From NCBI RefSeq assembly GCF_023715845.1, contig NZ_JAMBOR010000010.1:1-64000 (forward strand): a stretch of 64,000 nt of DNA, read 5' to 3'. This document shows, in pieces, positions 42,640 to 50,720 of this stretch; within the stretch, counting starts at the first letter, position 1, and the number at the start of each line of letters is the position of its first letter. The notes under the pieces were generated by a model. It saw only the letters and a program-made list of their open reading frames with translations. It ran no database searches and had not been told where the DNA came from. The DNA is from Fictibacillus phosphorivorans (lineage in GTDB: Bacteria; Bacillota; Bacilli; Bacillales; Fictibacillaceae). Both the position numbers and the translations under genes were made by a program.

Positions 42640-43122
42640 GGGGTTGTTGATAGGGATGTTTATAATATAGCAATTCCCATAAATTTTATGGGGAATATGT
42701 GATTTTTTTGATAAACGTTATCACTTTGTGACAAAGTCGCGTTGACGGACTAAAGAAGCACAAAAAGTTTACTTTTACATTTAATTGGATGATCTTAAAA
42801 GTAGTAGATTTCAGCTCTATATTCCTTTTCATTGGAGTCTAATTTGCTAGGAATTAGGTCTAATTTAAGATTATTAAGTCTAATTTTATGATTATTAGAT
42901 CAATAGGTGAATTTCGCCAAACATCGCAACTATACATGAAATCCCCTCTCATAAAATAAAAAAGAAAAAAGCCCATTTAAGGGGAGGGCTTTTTTCCGGG
43001 AAAGGGGGGTACACCTATATCAGACGAAACAAATTACAGAAAGTTTCAGAAAATGTAAAATTCTTTTCTATCAATTTATATAATAGTGATAAAGTCATAA
43101 AACAGATTAGAAGAGAGAAGGA
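42640..43122. other. Gene-free stretch with small repeats and an orphan hairpin
   Basis: No coding frame is convincing. Around 42837-42905 GTCTAATTT occurs three times at about 21-base spacing, with ATTAGGTCTAAT as a small palindrome. A terminator-like hairpin AAAAAAGCCC/GGGCTTTTTT lies at 42965-42995 with no gene ending just before it. ACTTTGTGACAAAGT near 42723 is another palindrome. The right end holds the promoter of the MFS gene (for example TATAATAGTG near 43078). Confidence 0.5.
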
Positions 43123-43128
43123 ATGGGG

Positions 43129-44352
43129 ATGAAGGGATTCTTTGCAAAGTGGCATCCGGCGGTTCTTGTAATTATTACGGGGACACTTTTTACACGTGCT
43201 GCTTTTTTTATGACGATGCCCTTTTTAGCGATCTATTTGTATAGTGAAAAAGGAATCGATCCTGCTTTGGTTGGTTTGATCATCGGAATCAGTGCACTAA
43301 CTGGAACGTTTGGAGGATTTTTTGGGGGCTATCTTTCCGACCGCATAGGAAGACTTCCGGTTATGACAGCAGCTATTTTAACGTGGAGTATGGTTTTTGC
43401 AGGGTTTGCCCTAGCTGAGCAAGTATGGCATTTCTTTTTATTAAATATGCTGAATGGTCTTTGCAGATCATGGTTCGAGCCTATTTCTCGAGCGCTGCTC
43501 GCCGATGTGACAACGAAAGAAAACCGCTTGAGAGTTTTTAATGCGCGCTATTTTGCGATCAATGTCGGGGCCGCGATAGGTCCTGTTGCAGGGACCTACT
43601 TAGGAACGAGTTCTTCAACAAGTGCATTTTATATCACTGCTTCTGCATATCTTGTATATGGGCTGTTGATCATTTTTACGTTGAAGGGATATTCAGCAGA
43701 ACTTAAAGCAGGTGATGCTCGGAAATTTTCTATTAAATCTGCACTAACGGTTCTATCAAGAGATCGGATCTTAGCATTTTTCTTAATAGGTAACACGATT
43801 GTGATGATGGCACAGTCACAAATGGATACAACACTTGCGCAATATATAGGGAATGCCCCGCAATTTGAAAATGGCGTTAAGCTGTTCGCGTATCTAGTGG
43901 TTACAAATGCTGTGACCGTTCTGCTGCTGCAGTTTCCGGTTACAAACTTTGTAAGGCGATTTCAGCCGATGAATGCCCTGCGATTTGGAAGTATTGCGTT
44001 CAGTCTCGCTCTATTGGGATTCGGGTTATCGACAAATTGGATCTTCCTCGTAATCAGTATGGTGTTTTTAACGATAGGTGAAATCATTGTTTTCGTAATG
44101 AGTGATGTACTATTAGACGATCTCGCGCCAGATCATATGAGAGGTACATATTTTGGAGCGATGTCTTTTCGCTCGATCGGCTTTAGTGCGGGACCATGGA
44201 TTGGGGGACTCCTATTAGGTGCTTTCGGTTTTGAACATGGATTCTACGTATTTGGGAGTCTCACACTGATTTCATTATTGTCTTTGCCATTTTTTCAATA
44301 CGGGGAATCTATTCGTAAGAAATTAGCGGATGAACATTCTGTTTCAACATAA
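43129..44352 (+). CDS. Major facilitator superfamily transporter (MdtG/YttB-like)
   Basis: A 407-residue 12-helix MFS protein. GGFFGGYLSDRIGRLPVM is the loop 2-3 signature, and GPVAGTYLG is close to antiporter motif C of drug exporters. The substrate is unknown. ATG at 43129 lies seven bases after AGAAGGA; the ATG at 43123 is too close to that site. The glyoxalase-like gene follows with a 16-base gap, so the pair is probably one transcript, suggesting efflux plus modification or resistance, though this is only inference. Confidence 0.83.
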   Translation: MKGFFAKWHPAVLVIITGTLFTRAAFFMTMPFLAIYLYSEKGIDPALVGLIIGISALTGTFGGFFGGYLSDRIGRLPVMTAAILTWSMVFAGFALAEQVWHFFLLNMLNGLCRSWFEPISRALLADVTTKENRLRVFNARYFAINVGAAIGPVAGTYLGTSSSTSAFYITASAYLVYGLLIIFTLKGYSAELKAGDARKFSIKSALTVLSRDRILAFFLIGNTIVMMAQSQMDTTLAQYIGNAPQFENGVKLFAYLVVTNAVTVLLLQFPVTNFVRRFQPMNALRFGSIAFSLALLGFGLSTNWIFLVISMVFLTIGEIIVFVMSDVLLDDLAPDHMRGTYFGAMSFRSIGFSAGPWIGGLLLGAFGFEHGFYVFGSLTLISLLSLPFFQYGESIRKKLADEHSVST

Positions 44353-44368
44353 GAGAGGAGCAAACAAC

Positions 44369-44743
44369 ATGATTACTGGTATTGAACATACGGGGATTAT
44401 GGTAACAAACATGGAAAAGTCCCTTTCGTTCTATACGGAAACATTAGGATTAAAACTGCTCGACAGATTCGATCATACAAGCGTTCCAGTAGAACTTGCC
44501 TTTTTAGGATTAGAAAGTAAAGTGCTCGTAGAACTGATCGCTGGTTATACAGGAGAGGTAACAAATGAAGGGAAGGTTCATCATCTCGCTTTTTCTGTTA
44601 CAAACATTGAAGAAAAGTTTGAAATTCTAAAGAAAAAAGGCATTCAGTTAAAAGATAAAGAGATTACTGAACTGCCAAACGGAAAATATTTTTTCTTTTA
44701 CGGACCTGATGAAGAGTTGCTTGAATTCTTTGAAGGAAAATAA
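44369..44743 (+). CDS. VOC-superfamily (glyoxalase I-like) protein
   Basis: A 124-residue protein with one VOC module pair: IEHTGIMVTNMEKSLSFYTETLGL opens beta-alpha unit 1, and KVHHLAFSVTNIEEKF opens unit 2. Metal ligands are likely His in IEHTG, Glu in VLVELIAG, His in HHLAF and Glu near the end (ELLEFFEG). This matches glyoxalase I or methylmalonyl-CoA epimerase-type dimers. Function unassigned. GAGAGGAG precedes the ATG at 44369. Confidence 0.85.
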   Translation: MITGIEHTGIMVTNMEKSLSFYTETLGLKLLDRFDHTSVPVELAFLGLESKVLVELIAGYTGEVTNEGKVHHLAFSVTNIEEKFEILKKKGIQLKDKEITELPNGKYFFFYGPDEELLEFFEGK

Positions 44744-44753
44744 AAATAATTGG

Positions 44754-44786
44754 AGGCTGCAGAGAATTTCTCTGCAGCCTCTTTTT
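44754..44786. terminator. Bidirectional terminator between VOC and Toprim genes
   Basis: AGGCTGCAGAGA and TCTCTGCAGCCT form a perfect 12-pair stem, followed by TTTTT. Confidence 0.92.
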
Positions 44787-45120
44787 AAATGCCTGGAAGT
44801 GTTTCCTTTAAATATTGATTCGAACAATATTCCACTCCGTATTTGTATCGATGTTCTCTTATATTTCTAGCTTTTTCAGGGTCGATGGGAATCCGTTTAA
44901 TTTCTGGATAAGCATCCATGATTTTCTTAGCTATCTTGTCACCAGGTTCATCAGGATCGGTTAAAACATACACTTCGTTACAGATTATCAATGCCTCTTC
45001 AATAGCTCTTCTTTCTTTATGTCGAAATGAGATGCCGTTTAAAATCACAAAATGTGCCAGCGGGTCTACACTTTGCACTCTCAGTTGATCACTTTTTCCT
45101 TCAACAATGTATCCGGTCAT
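44785..45120 (-). CDS. Stand-alone Toprim-domain protein (RNase M5-like)
   Basis: A 111-residue protein with the Toprim motifs: YIVEGKSDQLRV supplies the catalytic Glu, and YVLTDPDEPGDKIAKK the DxD pair (here DPDEPG). It is a small Firmicute Toprim similar in size to RNase M5-like or YusF-type proteins; it lacks other primase or topoisomerase domains. It may process RNA or DNA using Mg2+; the substrate is unknown. ATG at 45120 follows AGGAGG. The frame extends upstream, but without a ribosome site. Confidence 0.82.
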   Translation of the reverse strand: MTGYIVEGKSDQLRVQSVDPLAHFVILNGISFRHKERRAIEEALIICNEVYVLTDPDEPGDKIAKKIMDAYPEIKRIPIDPEKARNIREHRYKYGVEYCSNQYLKETLPGI

Positions 45121-45223
45121 AGCGCCTCCTGTAAAACTTGGATTCACTATGATTTTATGGATTGCATATTGATAATAGTACAACTTCTAGAAAATTACAC
45201 ATAAAAAAAGGGGCTTATATATT

Positions 45224-46306
45224 TTGAACAGGCTTTATCTTATTACGAAATTTCTTGGTTATTCAATCTGTTTATTATTACTGATCTATGGTTTATTTTT
45301 ATTGACCAATCAACTGTTAGGATTAGCGCTAGGTGTGACCTTGGTTCTTTCCAGTATTAAATATTATTTGATCAAGAAGTCCACGAAATCGAAAGCCGAA
45401 AGAATCGGTTTACTATGTCTCGTTACGACTGTAATTTTATCCTCAGCTATATTTTCTTCTTTCAATTTTTACCTTCATCATACGTTAACTCCAGATTTAC
45501 CTGCACGAGCTAAAAATCAAATCTATACGAAAACCGTATTTTACGACAACCAATTCTTTTTTAAGAGAATTGACTTCCTTAAAACACTCTCCGTAAAATC
45601 ATCAAAAGAGGCGGTTGTGTACTTTAGCCCCGAGGACGAGCATTTCGCTGCTGCCGCCATTAACCATATCCGGAAAGTTATCAATGAAAATGAAAAGCTG
45701 ATAGATGCCCACCAACCCGTACCCGTAACGGTTATACTCTATCGAGACCCAGAGAATTTTCAAAAACAACTTCCCGTTCATTCCTATGAAAATTTACATG
45801 GTATGTATGTTCCAACAGAAGAAACGGTGCACCTTCTACTTACTGAAACAATGGAAGAGGACGATTTACCCTTTTTAGAACTAATCGCTCATGAATACAC
45901 ACATCATTGGATCGTGAGTTATCTCGGGCAAAGAGGGCTTGTAAACGGCCATTTGCCGCGGTGGTTTGAGGAAGGGATAGCTGAATATGCGGGATTAAGA
46001 AGCATAGACAAAACGCCTGAATTTTTCCCGCTTCATTTCATTCCTTTCAAAAGGATAGAGAGCGTGAGTGATTGGGCAAATGAAAACCGCAGAATTTCTC
46101 CCCATCTTCCATACCGGCAAAGCTATTATGCGATCGATCAATTAGTTAGAGACGGAAACCAGTCAAAAATAAAGAAATTACTGATGGAGAACCATCAAAA
46201 TTTTTATCATACGTTTGAAACTGTACTGGATGAATCGATGATAGAGTTTGAGTTGAGGTTCTTAATCGATGAGATGAAAGAACATCGGGAGAACACTAAC
46301 TGGTAG
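45224..46306 (+). CDS. Membrane-anchored gluzincin metallopeptidase (peptidase MA-like)
   Basis: A 360-residue protein with two or three N-terminal hydrophobic segments (about 13-50 and 61-80) and an extracytoplasmic catalytic domain. HEYTH (residues 223-227) is the zinc-binding HExxH, and WFEEGIAEY about 22 residues later supplies the third ligand, as in peptidase MA/gluzincins. The target protein is unknown. TTG at 45224 follows AAAGGGG at about ten bases. Confidence 0.85.
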   Translation: MNRLYLITKFLGYSICLLLLIYGLFLLTNQLLGLALGVTLVLSSIKYYLIKKSTKSKAERIGLLCLVTTVILSSAIFSSFNFYLHHTLTPDLPARAKNQIYTKTVFYDNQFFFKRIDFLKTLSVKSSKEAVVYFSPEDEHFAAAAINHIRKVINENEKLIDAHQPVPVTVILYRDPENFQKQLPVHSYENLHGMYVPTEETVHLLLTETMEEDDLPFLELIAHEYTHHWIVSYLGQRGLVNGHLPRWFEEGIAEYAGLRSIDKTPEFFPLHFIPFKRIESVSDWANENRRISPHLPYRQSYYAIDQLVRDGNQSKIKKLLMENHQNFYHTFETVLDESMIEFELRFLIDEMKEHRENTNW

Positions 46307-46329
46307 AGGATAGAAATACCGAATAAAAA

Positions 46330-46351
46330 AGACCCATCGAATCTGGGCCCG
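46330..46351 (-). terminator. Terminator of the 35-residue basic protein gene
   Basis: GGCCCA and TGGGTC (one wobble) pair on the minus strand, followed by TTTTTT. Confidence 0.75.
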
Positions 46352-46355
46352 TTTA

Positions 46356-46463
46356 TTATCTGCTTTTAAGTTTTCGTTTTATAACCGGAAGCAATCTCTT
46401 TTTACCCTGTTTAATTAAATAAGCAATAACCATTCCTTTTATCCCTTTGCTAATGCGTCCCAT
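46356..46463 (-). CDS. Very small basic protein (35 residues)
   Basis: A 35-residue, strongly basic peptide: MGRISKGIKGMVIAYLIKQG, then KKRLLPVIKRKLKSR. It has a short hydrophobic stretch flanked by lysines, so it could be amphipathic and membrane-binding. GGAGG lies eight bases before the ATG at 46463, and a hairpin terminator follows the stop, so it looks like a real gene. No family is recognised. 46464-46626 otherwise holds only promoter-like AT-rich DNA. Confidence 0.65.
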   Translation of the reverse strand: MGRISKGIKGMVIAYLIKQGKKRLLPVIKRKLKSR

Positions 46464-46626
46464 GATATCAGCCTCCTTAAAAACAATGATGTTTCCTGTA
46501 ATATACCCTAAATCATAGAACAGCAATCCTATTTAATAAGAAAGTGCGAGATACTTGTCTATACGAATAGGTTTCTAAGTGAATAAACTAAACCGAGCAC
46601 AACAATCTATACAGGAGATGAATATT

Positions 46627-47085
46627 TTGAGGCATAGATCTTTTTATGATCCGGGTCAACAATATCCCCCAGGCTTCAATCCAGGAGGACAGGGATTTAC
46701 AGGGGGGCCAGGCGGTAAAGGACCGGGTGGTAAAGGACCAGGGGGAAAAGGACCAGGCGGTAAAGGCGGCCCTCCAGGCGGTGGCGGAGGCGGATTAGCA
46801 CCAACATCACCTCCTCCAAGCTTCACACCTTCACAATCACAAGCTTACAGTCTGCAAGGCGGTGGCGGAGTAGGCGGTCAAGCTGGCGCATATGCCGTTG
46901 CACCCATTACACTTCGTTATTGCCTGTTCCGATACTCTTACATCTGGCCGACATGGGGTCCTGGATTCTGGGCATGGCTGATATTCGTAGGCAGAGGAAC
47001 AGCAGCAGGATTTCGTTGGAACGGACGCCGCTGGGTTTACTTCGCCATGGATACACGCCAGATTCTGGCCATTTATTGCTATTAA
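46627..47085 (+). CDS. Glycine-rich repeat protein with conserved aromatic C-terminal domain
   Basis: A 152-residue protein. After a Pro/Gly-rich start come repeats of GPGGKGPGGKGPGGK and a polyglycine stretch (about 25-60), then a Pro/Ser/Gln linker and an aromatic domain rich in Trp and Tyr (about 95-152, for example YSYIWPTWGPGFWAWLIFVG). It may be a spore surface or wall protein; no signal peptide is seen. The TTG at 46627 lies eight bases after AGGAG, better than the upstream GTG at 46579 or ATG at 46618. Confidence 0.7.
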   Translation: MRHRSFYDPGQQYPPGFNPGGQGFTGGPGGKGPGGKGPGGKGPGGKGGPPGGGGGGLAPTSPPPSFTPSQSQAYSLQGGGGVGGQAGAYAVAPITLRYCLFRYSYIWPTWGPGFWAWLIFVGRGTAAGFRWNGRRWVYFAMDTRQILAIYCY

Positions 47086-47110
47086 AAAAGCCGCCATTGG
47101 CGGTTTTTTT
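47085..47110 (+). terminator. Terminator of the glycine-rich protein gene
   Basis: AAAAGCCGCCA and TGGCGGTTTT form a stem followed by T residues. Confidence 0.9.
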
Positions 47111-47112
47111 AT

Positions 47113-47309
47113 TTTTACAGCGGTAAGAACCGTATAACCGGTTTTTTCTAATATCTCATGTACAACAGTTTCGATTTCCGTTTCCCCCTTTTCAGGCGTT
47201 CGCCAGGGAGGTCTAAGCGATTTTTATAAGGTCCTCCGTTCTTTTCCACCGTAAGCAAATGACCTTTATCATCTATGCAGATACCATAGATCCCTTTATG
47301 TGTATGCAT
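47113..47309 (-). pseudogene. NUDIX hydrolase pseudogene, frameshifted and truncated
   Basis: Starting at the ATG at 47309 (with GGAGG upstream), the protein reads MHTHKGIYGICIDDKGHLLT then NRLDLPG, the lead-in to a NUDIX box. The frame then runs off into ERLKRGK and stops at 47148. In the next frame the box continues as RTPEKGETEIETVVHEILEKTGYTV (in pieces), matching GG-x-x-E-x-GE ... REU-x-EE-x-G. A single lost base after LPG explains it. The 3' half is missing, replaced by the glycine-rich gene's terminator. Confidence 0.82.
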
Positions 47310-47830
47310 GGTTTCCTCCTTCAAAATACCTCCTCTTGTATTCATAAAAACCGCGCTGTGTTTAGCAGTTCACTTAATTCGACGTTAACAATGATGCCAG
47401 TAGATTCATTATAGCTCAATGGAGATACTTCTGAAGATGGTGAGGCTATTTAAATGGTGTTAATTAAAATTTTGCCCAAGTATAGTGAAAGTAGAAAAAA
47501 TGGGTTAACAATACTCCTCTTACGCCCGATAATAAGATAGATATGTGATTAGAAAGAGATCCCCAGATACACCCTAAACATGACACTGCTAATCGTTTGT
47601 GTACTCGCTTATGTGCTTGCGAGGCATAGTAATACATTCCCCATAACATGTAGCTACAAGCTTGTTTGTTTGTAAAGTTGAGGCAAATGATGGATTCAAA
47701 ATTATACAGCTCCGTTTTAAAATGGTTACGTACACTCTATATATCGACTGAATTATTTTTCTATGAAAAACAATTTCCAATATGTAACAATTTTCTCAAA
47801 CGTTCGTCTAATTAAATGAGGTGATGAGTA
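47310..47830. other. Gene-poor stretch
   Basis: No well-supported gene. A 61-codon minus-strand frame (47464-47649) with a Cys/Trp-rich sequence lacks a ribosome site and looks like chance or a decayed membrane protein. The right end (about 47750-47830) is AT-rich and holds the lipoprotein promoter and the GAGGTGATG ribosome site. Confidence 0.5.
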
Positions 47831-48694
47831 ATGACAACAAAGATATGGTTGAAGAGCTTTTTATTGGCGCTTGCGTTTTTACTATCAGCGTGCAGCGGAG
47901 ATATAAAGGATAACAAGAAAAAGGAAGAGATTAATCAATCTGCTAAACAAGATCAAAAAAATTCAGATCAAAAGAAAGAAGCAATAGCAGAACCTGCTGC
48001 ATCTATTGAAGAAGAAGTTATTTACATCGGCCAAATTGATAATCATTCGATTGAAGTAGAAACAGCGGGTGAACCACTTGTTCTCCGATTAACTGATGAA
48101 GTAAGGGATACGGTCGCGGAATTAGAAGAAAGATCGAAAGTTTCGATCGTCTATAAGAAAAACGAAGATGATCAATGGATTCTTGAGAAGATCACAGCTG
48201 CAGAATCAGGTGAAGATCAGCCAGCTGCCTCACAAACTCTTAAATATACAGTAGATGGAAAAAAGGTTGAGAAAGAAGCGGCTCTGACGAAGAGTGAACA
48301 AGATTACTATTTTTATAAAATAGATGAATTTGAGTTTACAGCTGAAGAACCTCGTAAAGATGTTATATTTGCTACCGAGTTCGCGGAAACATTCGTTAGA
48401 ATTGAGCCTCTTTCTGAAGATGCATCAATCGAAGATCTTAAAGAATGGGCGCATGATGAACTTGAAGCGGTTGGAGAGGTGAAAGAACTGAACGGTGTTG
48501 AAACGGCTGGCCCAGCTTTTGATTCAACTGAACTTTTCATCACCGCTTCAAAAGATTCTTTTAAGAAATATATTGTTATTCAAAAGCTTAAGAGCGGAGA
48601 TCACGTGAAATACACGGTTAATCTTCCTGAACATAAAAAATCAGCAGAATGGGAGCAAGCGATCTGGGCTATGCTTTCAACATTAAAAAAATAA
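47831..48694 (+). CDS. Hypothetical lipoprotein with acidic body
   Basis: A 287-residue lipoprotein: signal peptide with lipobox LLSAC (Cys21), a Lys/Glu/Gln-rich linker (about 25-60), a small beta-rich domain (VIYIGQIDNHSIEVETAGEPL, about 64-85 onwards) and a second domain (about 140-287) with FEFTAEEPRKDVIFATEF and DLPEHKK-like text. The first domain looks like an OB/SH3-type fold, but I do not recognise a family. The ATG is preceded by GAGGTGATG. Monocistronic with its own terminator. Confidence 0.7.
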   Translation: MTTKIWLKSFLLALAFLLSACSGDIKDNKKKEEINQSAKQDQKNSDQKKEAIAEPAASIEEEVIYIGQIDNHSIEVETAGEPLVLRLTDEVRDTVAELEERSKVSIVYKKNEDDQWILEKITAAESGEDQPAASQTLKYTVDGKKVEKEAALTKSEQDYYFYKIDEFEFTAEEPRKDVIFATEFAETFVRIEPLSEDASIEDLKEWAHDELEAVGEVKELNGVETAGPAFDSTELFITASKDSFKKYIVIQKLKSGDHVKYTVNLPEHKKSAEWEQAIWAMLSTLKK

Positions 48695-48707
48695 AATAGG
48701 ATAATAG

Positions 48708-48735
48708 AAAGCGTTCTGATTAGAGCGCTTTTTTT
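48708..48735 (+). terminator. Terminator of the lipoprotein gene
   Basis: AAAGCG and CGCTTT pair with inner TCT/AGA, followed by T residues. Confidence 0.8.
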
Positions 48736-48828
48736 ATTTATTAGGGATAAATAAAGGTTTTTTTATAACAACAAAGAATTTAATGTATATAAAAGTTAAG
48801 AAAATTAAAGAATGGGGAGGGGAAACGT

Positions 48829-49404
48829 TTGAAAATAGACCTAGACGAACTCTTAGCAGATAACCGAAGTGCCCATTTGCTCTATGCCTTTAACAGTATG
48901 ACTAATTACATAAAAAAAGTAGTCCAATACATTATCGATGGGGTTGCAAACCAACAAACGATTATATTGATAGAAAATGAAAGGTATTTGCCCTTAGTAA
49001 TGAAAGAATTAAAGGTGCATCTGAATGATACTGAGATGACCGATATCCATATCATAAATAATTTTGACTTTTATTTTTCAACTGGATGTTATCACCCCCC
49101 AGCCATTCTTGGTCATATTGAAAAAATGTACATGTCCTTACTCGAACAGAATAAGTCTATCCGCACTTGGACTCATGTAGAATGGAGTACGATTGAGGGA
49201 CCTCTCAAAATAGTGGAAGAACTTGAAAAGGTGGTTGATCAACTTTCGGCAGATATGGGATTAACCATCATGTGTGCCTATGATGAAGAAAGAATGCCTG
49301 AATCACTTAAATTGGCACTTTATCGAACACACAAATTTATATTAAGTGATGATGGAGTTGATTACTCGAAGTTCTATAAAATGGAAAATGCCGTTGAGAT
49401 TTAG
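48829..49404 (+). CDS. MEDS-domain (DcmR-type sensory) protein
   Basis: A 191-residue single-domain protein. HLLYAFNSMTNYIKKVVQYI, then GVANQQTIILIENERY and FDFYFSTGCYHPPAILGHIE match the MEDS domain, a RecA-like sensor fold first noted in the methylotroph regulator DcmR. Stand-alone versions in Bacillus are thought to take part in sporulation or stress signalling; the ligand is unknown. TTG at 48829 follows GGGGAGGGG. A 47-residue gene lies 77 bases downstream and may be its partner. Confidence 0.78.
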   Translation: MKIDLDELLADNRSAHLLYAFNSMTNYIKKVVQYIIDGVANQQTIILIENERYLPLVMKELKVHLNDTEMTDIHIINNFDFYFSTGCYHPPAILGHIEKMYMSLLEQNKSIRTWTHVEWSTIEGPLKIVEELEKVVDQLSADMGLTIMCAYDEERMPESLKLALYRTHKFILSDDGVDYSKFYKMENAVEI

Positions 49405-49481
49405 AATCATAAAAGTAGCATGTGGCATATAGTATTTACAAAGGGTAAAAAAGTTTCCTTAAGGAAAGATAGGTGACAGCC

Positions 49482-49625
49482 ATGTGGTACAAAGAAAGTT
49501 CTTTGTTTAAACTGCAGCAGTATACATTGATCCTTCACAAACTCGGTATATTCTCACAAGAAGAGAAGGTAGATATACTCGGAAAGATTGAAAGTTACAA
49601 ATCTAAAATTGGTTATAAAGAGTAG
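49482..49625 (+). CDS. Small helical protein (47 residues)
   Basis: A 47-residue peptide beginning MWYKESSLFKLQQYTLILHK, then LGIFSQEEKVDILGKIES: an amphipathic helical hairpin with one Pro-free turn at GIFS. Its size and charge pattern resemble small regulatory peptides of bacilli, but it lacks the Spo0E signature. AGGTGACAGCC precedes the ATG. Probably co-transcribed with the MEDS gene, followed by a hairpin at about 49624-49660. Confidence 0.6.
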   Translation: MWYKESSLFKLQQYTLILHKLGIFSQEEKVDILGKIESYKSKIGYKE

Positions 49626-49678
49626 AGGTCCTGACCCCAAGGAGCCTCTTCTTTTTATTTGGATTTTTTTGAATTGGA

Positions 49679-49740
49679 GACTTCTAATCGTGTAATGCAG
49701 GGGTTGCTCACCACTAGCCGGGAAATCAACCACTATGAAA
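49679..49740. repeat. GC-rich interspersed repeat, degenerate copy 3
   Basis: TGCAGGGGTTGCTCACCAC ... GGGAAATCAACCACTATGAA resembles parts of the copies at 14560 and 37840 (GGGGGCTCACCGCACG; GCGGAAATGAACCACTTTC), with the middle lost. Confidence 0.55.
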
Positions 49741-49748
49741 TAAAAAAA

Positions 49749-49776
49749 GAAAAAACCGGCACCAATGTGTGCCGGT
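49749..49776 (-). terminator. Terminator of the cold-shock gene
   Basis: ACCGGCAC and GTGCCGGT form a stem, followed on the minus strand by T residues. Confidence 0.92.
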
Positions 49777-49795
49777 CTCGTATATAAGTTAAAAC

Positions 49796-49996
49796 TTATT
49801 TTTTAGTTACGTTAGCTGCTTGAGGTCCGCGAGCTCCGTCAACGATTTCGAATTCTACTTCTTGACCTTCGTCAAGAGATTTGAATCCTTCAGATTGGAT
49901 GGCTGAAAAGTGTACGAATACATCGTCTCCACCTTCAACTTCAATGAAACCAAAACCTTTTTCTGCGTTAAACCATTTTACTTTACCTGTTTGCAT
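49796..49996 (-). CDS. Cold-shock protein (CspA/CspB family)
   Basis: A 66-residue single cold-shock domain. [29 protein letters not shown] (in pieces) contains RNP1 (KGFGFIEV) and RNP2 (VFVHFSAI). It binds single-stranded RNA and DNA and keeps mRNA unfolded in the cold and in growth. The ATG is preceded by AGGAGGC. The upstream region 49997-50150 is a long leader of the kind that thermoregulates csp mRNAs; I cannot define a structure by eye. Confidence 0.96.
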   Translation of the reverse strand: MQTGKVKWFNAEKGFGFIEVEGGDDVFVHFSAIQSEGFKSLDEGQEVEFEIVDGARGPQAANVTKK

Positions 49997-50200
49997 GTGA
50001 ATGCCTCCTAGAACGTTTGCACCTGTGTGCCGTAATTACCAAACAACTTTCAAACTCTTGTTAAGATGTAATCCAGTACTGAATGGTTGTCACAAATATA
50101 TCACAAAGTAGTTTGCCCCGCAAGGAACTATTCTGAAAAATAGGAATAAAGAGACACGCTATTCTTGTAGTCAGGTGAGCATCATCACTAAATCGTATCT

Positions 50201-50238
50201 AAAAAACCATCTTCTACTCTTGTGAGGAAGATGGTTTT
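50201..50238 (-). terminator. Terminator overlapping the end of the ComFB-like gene
   Basis: AAAACCATCTTC and GAAGATGGTTTT pair over 12 bases, with T residues on the minus strand. Confidence 0.88.
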
Positions 50239-50504
50239 ATATCATGTGAAGGACGTGTTGCTACGATACCCGTTGCCTTAACAATCTGGTTCAGTATATT
50301 CACTCGTGATTGGTCATCAAAGTTTTGTGCTTTTACGTATGCATAGCCATCTTCGTTTGATATGTATCGGGGAGGTAAGTTGTTGAGAGTAATGGCAAAT
50401 ACATCTGCTTTACAAATCTCACATTTGCATGGCAGTTGAAGCTGTCCCCAATAATTACTTAGTGCTTCATCTACTAATATTTCCATAGCATTTTTTACAT
50501 TCAT
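50214..50504 (-). CDS. ComFB-family protein
   Basis: A 96-residue protein with the ComFB domain: EILVDEALSNYWGQLQLPCKCEICKADVFAITLNNLPPRYI (in parts), where CKCEIC is the cysteine cluster and LNNLPPRYI the family motif. In B. subtilis ComFB is encoded in the late competence comF operon but its role is unclear; related domains bind cyclic nucleotides in cyanobacteria. Here the gene stands alone, outside a comF operon. The ATG at 50504 has no perfect ribosome site (GGGGTAAC). Confidence 0.83.
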   Translation of the reverse strand: MNVKNAMEILVDEALSNYWGQLQLPCKCEICKADVFAITLNNLPPRYISNEDGYAYVKAQNFDDQSRVNILNQIVKATGIVATRPSHDIKPSSSQE

Positions 50505-50660
50505 GGGTTGGTTACCCCTTTATTTATTTACAATCTATATAAATAGCATAGCTTATTCTTACTACAAGTGTAAACTTTTTAATAATCTAACATGACATTA
50601 TAACTAGATAATATTGAAAGTTATCTTAAATTCATTACTATATTACTAAATAGACAATAA

Positions 50661-50703
50661 TATATGATTTTTCTGAAAATAAACTTGAAATCATATATGA
50701 TTT
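50661..50703 (+). promoter_or_regulatory. Palindromic operator upstream of the GntR/hpa operon
   Basis: AAATCATATATGATTT (50688-50703) is a perfect 16-base palindrome ending 17 bases before the GntR start. A half-site TATATGATTT lies at 50661-50670. This spacing suggests autoregulation by the GntR protein. Confidence 0.65.
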
Positions 50704-50720
50704 GGGATTAACATAGAAAT

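Noticed and set aside
47464-47649. 61-residue minus-strand frame as a gene
   Set aside because: No ribosome site, odd Cys/His/Trp composition and no recognisable family.
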